Shown here one piece after another: positions 1 through 5,085 of a DNA stretch of 8,937 nucleotides. The stretch's first letter is position 1. Each line of letters opens with the position of its first letter. The notes under the pieces were generated by a model. The model had not been told where the DNA came from and made no database searches. It worked only from the letters and a program-made list of their open reading frames with translations. The position numbers and the translations under genes are program-made. The DNA lies in the NCBI GenBank assembly GCA_031284275.1, contig JAITAD010000013.1:1-8937 (forward strand), in the 5' to 3' direction. Source of the stretch: Tannerellaceae bacterium. GTDB taxonomy: Bacteria; Bacteroidota; Bacteroidia; Bacteroidales; Tannerellaceae.

Positions 1-48
1 CAGCCATGGCAAACGACGGCGCAAATCTTTAAGCAACTTCATCTTCAT
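1..48 (-). CDS. Unidentified protein, N-terminal 16 residues only (runs off left edge)
   Basis: Read on the minus strand from an ATG at 48, the frame MKMKLLKDLRRRLPWL is open to the window edge. A second ATG lies at 42. The start is short, basic and then hydrophobic, as in many membrane or secreted proteins, but 16 residues are too few to identify a family. A match to the Bacteroidota -7 box lies just upstream (61 to 54). It ends only five bases before the first ATG, so the message would be leaderless or nearly so, unless translation begins further left outside the window. The gene is divergent from the chorismatase-like gene at 123 and would share its promoter region. That a gene is here is an inference; its function is unknown. 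Confidence 0.4.
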   Translation of the reverse strand, partial: MKMKLLKDLRRRLPWL

Positions 49-53
49 GGGGG

Positions 54-61
54 CAAAGATA
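54..61 (-). promoter_or_regulatory. Candidate -7 promoter box (TATCTTTG) for the left-edge gene
   Basis: On the minus strand the octamer TATCTTTG matches the Bacteroidota sigma-ABfr -7 consensus TAnnTTTG exactly, and the same octamer occurs in the tldD promoter. No TTTG is found at the usual 19-21 base spacing upstream, so only half of the promoter is supported. Transcription would start very close to the ATG at 48. Confidence 0.35.
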
Positions 62-81
62 GGTCTTCAAACTGAAAATTA

Positions 82-89
82 TACTTTTG
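82..89 (+). promoter_or_regulatory. Candidate -7 promoter box (TACTTTTG) for the chorismatase-like gene
   Basis: TACTTTTG is an exact match to TAnnTTTG, followed by the 10-bp palindrome CCGGCGCCGG at 90-99. Transcription starting a few bases downstream would leave a leader of about 28 bases before the ATG at 123. This argues against the in-frame TTG at 87, which lies inside the box. No good -33 TTTG is visible, so this is a moderate-to-weak call. Confidence 0.4.
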
Positions 90-122
90 CCGGCGCCGGG
101 GCGGTCAAAATTAAATGTGAAT

Positions 123-1250
123 ATGAAGGTTGAGCTTAAGGTCAGTACCGGGGAGTTTCGTGGCGATGGAAAAGAGGGGGTGTCCGAGTCGGAATACCAT
201 GTCCTTATCGGTGTATCCGAGGGTGGCGCTCCTTTCGGAGAACAGCTTGAGGCTGTGCTTGTGGAGTGTAAAAGGATAACAGAGTCGCTCAAAGCCCGCC
301 CTATCGTCCGGCGTTATTTCGTGAGCGATGCTGCCAATCAGTCCGATCCGGTGCGTCTGGGCGATGCGGGGCTTGTTCCCTGTGCCGTTTCGATTATCCA
401 ACAGCCGCCGGCTAATGGATCGAAGGTCGCTCTCTGGATATACCTTCTTTCCGAAGCCGATGTCAGTCTACTTGCACCGGACGTCCTCTTGGCCGCTCAC
501 GGGGGGTATCGACACCTCTGGGTCACCTCCATGACGCAGCCTTCCGGGACGGCTCTCGAACAGACGGGCGAACTCTTCCGACGTTACGACGACTTGCTCA
601 TCGCCCATGGCGATGTCCTGGCGTTGAACTGTCTGCGGACGTGGCTCTTTGTGAGGGATGTCGATCTGCGTTACGGTGCTGTCGTCGATGCGCGTACCGC
701 TTTCTTTAATACCCATGGGCTGACCAAAGACACTCATTATATCACCAGTACCGGTATCGAAGGGCGAACGGCTTGCACCAACTCTTTCGTCATGATGGAT
801 GCTCTTGCTGTCGAAGGTCTCAAGGAGGAGCAGATCGCTTTCCTCCATGCCCCAAGCTACCTCAATCGCACAATCGACTATGGTGTCACCTTTGAACGCG
901 GTACTGCCGTTACTTATGGCGACCGCCGACATATCTTCATCTCCGGTACCGCCAGTATCAATGATAAGGGGGACGTCCTTTATCTCGGCGATGTCATCCG
1001 CCAGGCCGAACGTACCTTGCAAAACATCGACGCTCTCTTGCACTCCGCCGGCGCCTCTCTTGACCATATCAAACAAGCTATCGTATACCTCCGCGACACC
1101 GCCGATTATGCTGCTGTGGAAGCATTTCTGGCCGAGAGGATGAAAAATTACCTCATCGTCATTGCTCCAGTTTGTCGTCCCGCTTGGCTGATAGAGATCG
1201 AGTGTATCGCCATCACTGATGCAGGTGATGACCGCTATCCTTCATTGTAA
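123..1250 (+). CDS. RidA/YjgF-fold protein, chorismatase (FkbO/Hyg5/XanB2)-like
   Basis: This 375-residue protein has no signal peptide or membrane segment and is probably cytosolic. An N-terminal half (about 1-215) ends in an Arg-Thr-Trp segment (172-174) and a conserved-looking stretch THYITSTGIEG (204-214). A C-terminal RidA-like domain (about 257-365) contains ISGTASI (273-279), the long helix after GDVIRQAERT, and IVYLRD (320-325). It closes with CRPAWLIEIE (351-360), where simple RidA proteins have a PAR...VEIEA segment. Known chorismatases hydrolyse chorismate to pyruvate plus dihydroxycyclohexadienoate or 3-hydroxybenzoate and have this two-domain layout and a Cys-Arg...Glu-Ile-Glu C-terminal segment. 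I infer a chorismatase-like enzyme; a general RidA-type deaminase or a protein of unknown activity is the alternative. ATG 123 is preferred over GTG 117 and TTG 87 because of the promoter box at 82-89. It converges on tldD and diverges from the left-edge gene. Confidence 0.6.
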   Translation: MKVELKVSTGEFRGDGKEGVSESEYHVLIGVSEGGAPFGEQLEAVLVECKRITESLKARPIVRRYFVSDAANQSDPVRLGDAGLVPCAVSIIQQPPANGSKVALWIYLLSEADVSLLAPDVLLAAHGGYRHLWVTSMTQPSGTALEQTGELFRRYDDLLIAHGDVLALNCLRTWLFVRDVDLRYGAVVDARTAFFNTHGLTKDTHYITSTGIEGRTACTNSFVMMDALAVEGLKEEQIAFLHAPSYLNRTIDYGVTFERGTAVTYGDRRHIFISGTASINDKGDVLYLGDVIRQAERTLQNIDALLHSAGASLDHIKQAIVYLRDTADYAAVEAFLAERMKNYLIVIAPVCRPAWLIEIECIAITDAGDDRYPSL

Positions 1251-1375
1251 CTGCCCTTTCTGAGTTTTCCGTCCTACGGTGGATATTTGTGTTTGCGCCC
1301 TCAAAAGTTACATGTCAAAAATAATGGTATCCTTTTAAGCTTGCCGGCAATTCCCTTTACATGGCAAGAAGGTTC

Positions 1376-1605
1376 GTGAGAAAGTGGCGGAAACCTGTAA
1401 GAAATCACCGTGACATCGCCACCAATCCCTTTCACTTAGCAAGAAATCCCCGACGATCCGCAAGAAAGCCCCCGTAACGGGGGGCTTTCTGACGGTCATG
1501 GCGAGAAGGAGCGGGGAACTTGCAAAAAAGTTCAGGGAACTTACAAGAATGTATAGGGAACTTGCAAGAATGTACGGGGAACTTGCAAGAAAGTTCAGAA
1601 GAAAT
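1376..1605. repeat. 21-bp tandem repeat array, four conserved and several degenerate units
   Basis: Units begin with GCAAGAA or a variant and end, when conserved, in GGGAACTT. Unit starts are 1376, 1397, 1418, 1439, 1460, 1481 (20 bases), 1501, 1522, 1543, 1564 and 1585. The well-conserved core is 1514-1597, exactly 4 x 21 bases when counted from the GGGAACTT half. Units to the left keep the GYRAGAA start and the spacing but have diverged; 1418 and 1481 are hardly recognisable, the latter replaced by a hairpin arm. The junction of adjacent units forms the palindrome CTTGCAAG (perfect at 1561-1568 and 1582-1589, one mismatch at 1519 and 1540), so near-identical sites recur every two helical turns. 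An extra GCAAGAA at 1364 is out of phase. There are no spacers, so this is not a CRISPR array. Function is unknown. Confidence 0.85.
1463..1490. terminator. GC-rich perfect hairpin, possible bidirectional terminator
   Basis: Arms AGAAAGCCCCC (1463-1473) and GGGGGCTTTCT (1480-1490) pair over 11 bases without mismatch around a 6-base loop. The AGAAAG/CTTTCT ends give a short U-rich end on either strand, but no long U tract follows. It lies between two convergent genes, 213 bases after one stop and about 300 after the other, so a terminator role is plausible but not proven. Its left arm is built from the start of the 21-bp unit at 1460. Confidence 0.5.
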
Positions 1606-1701
1606 CTCTCCAGCCTCCCCAAGAAACCGGCCTTATGATATATCTTATTGGCAAGTTATGTATTATCCGCCATCCTCTGAGGGTACATCATTGAAAAGTA
1701 A

Positions 1702-1730
1702 CAAAAATATATCCGGGGGGAATATTTTTG
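1702..1730. terminator. AT-rich hairpin downstream of tldD, weak terminator candidate
   Basis: CAAAAATAT (1702-1710) and ATATTTTTG (1722-1730) form a perfect 9-bp stem around an 11-base loop containing a G6 run. On the minus strand it lies about 60 bases past the tldD stop and ends in a short T run. The stem is AT-rich and would be weak. By symmetry each arm also reads as TAnnTTTG, so a promoter -7 box is an alternative reading. Confidence 0.3.
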
Positions 1731-1788
1731 ATGAGTTATTGAAGTAATTACGGTAGCCTCATTCTTTGATATAGCTCCTCTGCAAGGC

Positions 1789-3249
1789 TCAGTTTTCTCC
1801 GCCCACCGTCAGTTTTCGCACTAAGGCCGAAGGCATCCCGCAAGTCACAGGGCATGACTGCCCGTCCTTACCGCATGTCCACGTTCCGTTGTCCATGCGG
1901 TAATTGTTCCCCACCATGGTGATGTCGGCCAATGCCTGAGGGCCGTTACCGATGATGTTGATGTCCTTGACAGGACGCGTCAGTTTCCCTTCTTCGATGA
2001 GGAAACCGCTCTTAACAAAGAAGGTGAAGTCGCCCGCCCCGATTTGTACCTGTCCGTTTGAGAAGTTCGCAGCGTAGATACCTTTGCGTACAGAGGCGAT
2101 GATTTCCTCTTCGCTGTAGGCTCCACCTTCCATATATGTCGCTCGCATACGCGGCAGCGGGATGTGACGGAACGACTCCCGTCGTCCGTTCCCTGTCGGC
2201 ATCACGCCATAATGAGTCGCACTGATACGGTCGTGGAGAAAACTGCTCAGGATACCGTCCGTGACAATTGAGGTTCGTTGCCCTGCCGTCCCCTCATCGT
2301 CAAAGTTCACCGCCCCACGGTTGGCAGTAATCAGGCCGTCGTCCACGACATGGATACCTTTCCCACAGATCCGCTTACCCAGCATCTCTGAGAAGATGGA
2401 AACATTTTTCCTGTTAAAATCAGCCTCAAAAGCATGTCCTATTGCCTCATGCAACAAGATACCTGACGCTCCTGCCCCCATCACCACCGGCATCTCTCCT
2501 CCGCGGGGACGGACGGCTTCAAAGAGGATAGCCGTTCGGGCTACGACCTCCTGCGCCACTTCCTCCACCAAAGCCTGCAAAGTGTCGGCATCCATCCCCA
2601 TGCGGAAAGAACGGCCGGCGACGGCGCTCTCCGTCCGTCCCCCCGATTGCATGACGCATGTAACCGAAAGCGCTACCATCGGCCGGTAGTCGTAGAACGC
2701 CTCTCCTAAGGAGTTGCAGAAAAGAATTATCGATGAACTGTCTGACAACGACGCTCTCACCTTGTGCGTCCTACCGTCAAGGGAAAATATCTTGTCGTTC
2801 AAGCTTTGCAGGATTGCCATCTTCTCCTCTACCCCTACGTCTTCCCAAGTTCGGCGCACGTCGTAAAGCCCCGTAGACTTTTGCGGCAAGGCTGCTATGG
2901 GCGCCGGAGCATGTGTCGTCGCCATCCCTGCGGCGATATGAGCTGCGGCATGTGCCGCCTCTGCCAGACGTTCGTCAGACACCACTTCGGTATAGGCGTA
3001 ACCCGTCCTGTCGCAGGACAAAGCCCGAACACCTACTCCATAGTCTACCGTCGCTCCCACTGCTTTCACTTGTCCATCCCGCAGGTCTGTCCTGTTCCGA
3101 AACGAATGTTCAAAGAACAAATCTGCGTAATGCGCTCCTCGCTTGAGGGCCAATGCCAGCGTCCGCCGAAGCAAGGCTTCATCTACTCCAAAATGCGCCA
3201 TCGCAAACCGTAAGCCCTCATCCCCTTTCAAAAACAATTCCTCATTCAT
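1789..3249 (-). CDS. tldD: TldD metalloprotease (U62/PmbA-TldD family)
   Basis: This 486-residue protein has the usual length for TldD. The zinc-binding motif HEAIGH is at 267-272, in the family context ILLHEAIGHAFEADFNRK. The C-terminal TCGKDGQS (458-465) supplies Cys459 at the position of the TldD cysteine ligand; two further cysteines follow at 466 and 470. In other bacteria TldD pairs with TldE/PmbA to form a cytosolic protease. It removes leader peptides from microcins and RiPPs, cleaves unfolded peptides, and helps degrade the CcdA antitoxin. There is no signal peptide. The ATG at 3249 fits the family N terminus and lies 27 bases after the promoter box at 3284-3277. No tldE/pmbA follows downstream; the next 538 bases are gene-free, so the gene appears monocistronic in this window. 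TldD rather than TldE is supported by the intact HExxxH, which TldE lacks. Confidence 0.93.
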   Translation of the reverse strand: MNEELFLKGDEGLRFAMAHFGVDEALLRRTLALALKRGAHYADLFFEHSFRNRTDLRDGQVKAVGATVDYGVGVRALSCDRTGYAYTEVVSDERLAEAAHAAAHIAAGMATTHAPAPIAALPQKSTGLYDVRRTWEDVGVEEKMAILQSLNDKIFSLDGRTHKVRASLSDSSSIILFCNSLGEAFYDYRPMVALSVTCVMQSGGRTESAVAGRSFRMGMDADTLQALVEEVAQEVVARTAILFEAVRPRGGEMPVVMGAGASGILLHEAIGHAFEADFNRKNVSIFSEMLGKRICGKGIHVVDDGLITANRGAVNFDDEGTAGQRTSIVTDGILSSFLHDRISATHYGVMPTGNGRRESFRHIPLPRMRATYMEGGAYSEEEIIASVRKGIYAANFSNGQVQIGAGDFTFFVKSGFLIEEGKLTRPVKDINIIGNGPQALADITMVGNNYRMDNGTWTCGKDGQSCPVTCGMPSALVRKLTVGGEN

Positions 3250-3276
3250 AGCGTAAACACTGAATAATACACTCTA

Positions 3277-3305
3277 CAAAGATAACCACTTCCCTTTCCT
3301 CCAAA
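3277..3305 (-). promoter_or_regulatory. Bacteroidota-type promoter for tldD
   Basis: Read on the minus strand, TTTG (3305-3302) is followed after 17 bases by TATCTTTG (3284-3277), matching the -33/-7 pattern TTTG...TAnnTTTG. The spacing is slightly shorter than the usual 19-21. Transcription would begin around 3272, leaving a leader of roughly 20 bases before the ATG at 3249. Confidence 0.55.
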
Positions 3306-3414
3306 CGCCCCTTACAACCTTTTCAGTCCTATGACAGTCACATACGGACATGGCTTATTATCATATGGCTATGCTGAAAGAAGAGAAATTACAAGCCGAG
3401 TCATTTTTACCGTA

Positions 3415-3444
3415 TTTGTATGTATCTGAAAAGATATACCTTCG
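3415..3444 (+). promoter_or_regulatory. Candidate promoter for ksgA
   Basis: TTTG at 3415-3418 is followed after 18 bases by TACCTTCG (3437-3444), one mismatch from TAnnTTTG. The -7 box ends four bases before the family-consistent ATG at 3449, so the transcript would have almost no leader. Either the message is leaderless or the true promoter lies further left in the 3250-3414 spacer. Confidence 0.35.
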
Positions 3445-3448
3445 CCTC

Positions 3449-4231
3449 ATGACCAAGAAATCCCTCGGACAACATTTCCTCCGTGACGAAGGCATCGCCC
3501 GCCGTATAGCCGATACCCTTGATGGTTACCGTCGTTATCCCGTCCTTGAGGTAGGCCCCGGCGAAGGTGCACTCACCCGCCACCTCCTTGAAGCCGGTTA
3601 CGACCTCACCGTCGTCGAGATTGACCGTACTTTGGCCGACCGTCTCAGCCGTCTGTTTCCATCCCTCGAAGGGCGTATCCTTGTCGAGGACTTCCTCCGT
3701 ATGGACCTCGCTACCCGTTTCCCTGCTCCCGTTTTCTGCCTCACCGGCAATTACCCCTATTATATCTCCTCCCAGATATTCTTCAAACTCATCGAAGAGC
3801 GACACCGCATTCCCTGTTGTACCGGTATGATACAGCGCGAGGTCGCCCAACGCCTTGCCGCACCTCACGGTAACCGTACTTACGGTATACTCAGCGTACT
3901 CATCCAAATATGGTATGATGTCGAATATCTTTTCACCGTCGATGAAAATGTTTTCTCTCCCCCTCCCAAGGTCAAGAGCGCCGTTGTTCGCCTCACTCGC
4001 AACAGCCGTACCTGTCTGCCTTGCGACGAAACCCGTTTCCGACAAGTCGTCAAGACCGCTTTCAACCAACGCCGCAAGACCCTCCGCAACGCCCTCAAAC
4101 CCCTCCTCAGCAACTATCCGCACGCCGATGCCTCCATCTTATCCCTACGCCCCGAGCAACTATCTCCCGATGATTTCCTCGACCTCACCGTCAGCCTTTT
4201 TGGCGAAAACGGTACAGCTCCAACGCATTGA
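3449..4231 (+). CDS. rsmA: 16S rRNA (adenine(1518)-N6/adenine(1519)-N6)-dimethyltransferase KsgA/RsmA
   Basis: The enzyme uses S-adenosylmethionine to dimethylate two adjacent adenines in the 3' terminal hairpin of 16S rRNA during late small-subunit assembly. The 260-residue product starts MTKKSLGQHFL, the standard N-terminal signature. It has the SAM-binding loop LEVGPGEGALT (33-43), the acidic ribose-binding segment VVEID (55-59) and catalytic motif IV NYPYYIS (101-107). C-terminal signatures are FSPPPKVKSAVVRL (169-182) and AFNQRRKTLRNAL (204-216). Motif IV more often reads N-L-P-Y or N-F-P-Y; Tyr at the second position is a mild variant. The frame is open back to 3350, but the extra 33 residues precede the family start and are not used here. 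The gene is divergent from tldD, and its last 41 bases overlap the end of the convergent BASS transporter gene. The older symbol is ksgA. Confidence 0.95.
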   Translation: MTKKSLGQHFLRDEGIARRIADTLDGYRRYPVLEVGPGEGALTRHLLEAGYDLTVVEIDRTLADRLSRLFPSLEGRILVEDFLRMDLATRFPAPVFCLTGNYPYYISSQIFFKLIEERHRIPCCTGMIQREVAQRLAAPHGNRTYGILSVLIQIWYDVEYLFTVDENVFSPPPKVKSAVVRLTRNSRTCLPCDETRFRQVVKTAFNQRRKTLRNALKPLLSNYPHADASILSLRPEQLSPDDFLDLTVSLFGENGTAPTH

Positions 4232-5084
4232 CGGCTGTCTGCCAAAGTACGTAGGTCGCCGGCGCTATGAAAGCTGCCGGCGCAAGATACGTCTGTGCCA
4301 TCCATATCGCCAGTATCGTGTTCTTCTGTCCTAAACCTTGACCGGCAGCAATCGCATCGCCCGAACGATGACCGATGAATCGTCCCAACAGAAACTGCCC
4401 TGCACAGCAGACAATCGACACTCCGGCCAACGCTGCAACCACCCCGTAGGGTGGATGGTCGCTCTCCGTTAGCACGTGTAAGGTCTGCGCCGTCACAAGT
4501 ATCAGCATCACCGCCCACAAGTAGAACGCCAGCCCATGGACGCTTTCCAAACGACTGTGTACCGCCGGCGCCACACGGCGTATCAACCACGCCAACAATA
4601 ACGGCAACAGCACTGTGGGTAACACGCGGCGGCATACGAAGAGAAAGGTCGCCACAAAGGGCGCTCCTCCCGATGTCGCCGCCGTTAGCGAAAACAGTAG
4701 CGGCGCCGACACCGCCAATGCCAGATAGCTCAGTATCTGGTAACAGGCAAGAAAAGCCACGTCACCCCCCAATAATGCCGTCACCACCACCGAGGTCGCC
4801 GCCGTAGGCGCCAATACGCATACCATAGCCCCCTCAGCCAATATGCTTTCAGCCGGCAACAAGGCGAAATACACCACTGCCCCTCCCCCTATCTGTATCA
4901 ACAGTAGCCACCCATGCCCTCGACGAATATGGATATCCTGCGGCGAGAGACGGCTAAAGGCCAAGAGTAGCATGACAAATATCAGGTACGGCAACACCTC
5001 CGCCAACGGCCAGAGAAAACGGTATGTCAGCGCTCCCGTGACAATGGCCAACGGAAGCATCCAATTTTTAATCCATCTCAGCAT
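4191..5084 (-). CDS. Bile acid:sodium symporter (BASS/SBF) family transporter
   Basis: This 297-residue, very hydrophobic protein should span the inner membrane with eight to ten segments. Two family hallmarks are visible. The first is APTAATSVVVTALLGGDVA (92-110), the counterpart of the first crossover region. The second is the Gln-Asn-containing GQGLGQKNTILA (248-259) preceding AQTYLAPAAFIAP. BASS proteins couple sodium import to uptake of organic anions: bile acids in animals, pyruvate in plants, ketopantoate via PanS in Salmonella. The ATG at 5084 is preferred because it leaves a single base after the coaBC stop, a typical coupled junction. An ATG at 5123 would add 13 residues inside coaBC. 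It is the last gene of the minus-strand operon, and its end overlaps ksgA by 41 bases. Substrate cannot be read from sequence; a CoA-precursor acid is a hypothesis from context. Confidence 0.85.
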   Translation of the reverse strand: MLRWIKNWMLPLAIVTGALTYRFLWPLAEVLPYLIFVMLLLAFSRLSPQDIHIRRGHGWLLLIQIGGGAVVYFALLPAESILAEGAMVCVLAPTAATSVVVTALLGGDVAFLACYQILSYLALAVSAPLLFSLTAATSGGAPFVATFLFVCRRVLPTVLLPLLLAWLIRRVAPAVHSRLESVHGLAFYLWAVMLILVTAQTLHVLTESDHPPYGVVAALAGVSIVCCAGQFLLGRFIGHRSGDAIAAGQGLGQKNTILAIWMAQTYLAPAAFIAPATYVLWQTAVNALELYRFRQKG

Positions 5085-5085
5085 T

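Larger units (their letters stand above)
1251..1788. other. Gene-free convergent intergenic region with repeat array
   Basis: These 538 bases separate the stops of the chorismatase-like gene and tldD. I see no convincing gene here. The content is a 21-bp tandem array (1376-1605), a GC-rich hairpin inside it (1463-1490), and an AT-rich hairpin near the tldD side (1702-1730). The first 110 bases and the last 60 show nothing recognisable. Two short open frames exist only because the repeat period is a multiple of three. Confidence 0.7.

Noticed and set aside
87..122. Upstream TTG start for the chorismatase-like gene
   Set aside because: The TTG lies within the candidate -7 box TACTTTTG (82-89), and the added 12 residues have no family support. 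ATG 123 is preferred.
468..1076. 202-residue antisense open frame over the chorismatase-like gene
   Set aside because: It is a shadow frame in GC-rich coding sequence with no domain or motif. The plus strand carries the recognisable protein.
1376..1605. Possible CRISPR array
   Set aside because: Units abut directly with no unique spacers, and no cas genes are present.
1335..1622. Minus-strand open frame with hydrophobic heptads of the LASSLYI type
   Set aside because: It starts at TTG, follows the 21-bp (7-codon) repeat, and decays into unrelated sequence. The heptads are a by-product of the DNA repeat, and no family is recognisable.
1520..1747. Plus-strand open frame with GNLQECI-like heptads
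   Set aside because: It starts at TTG inside the repeat array and has no promoter or recognisable domain. The period of 21 bases keeps the frame open by construction.
1251..1788. tRNA or small structured RNA in the intergenic region
   Set aside because: No tRNA-like arms or known riboswitch pattern were seen. The only clear structures are the two simple hairpins listed.
3350..3448. 33-residue N-terminal extension of KsgA
   Set aside because: KsgA proteins begin a few residues before the LGQHF signature. The extension crosses a candidate promoter and has no recognisable content.
3407..4123. 238-residue antisense open frame over ksgA
   Set aside because: Every KsgA motif lies on the plus strand. 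The antisense frame is compositional and unrecognisable.
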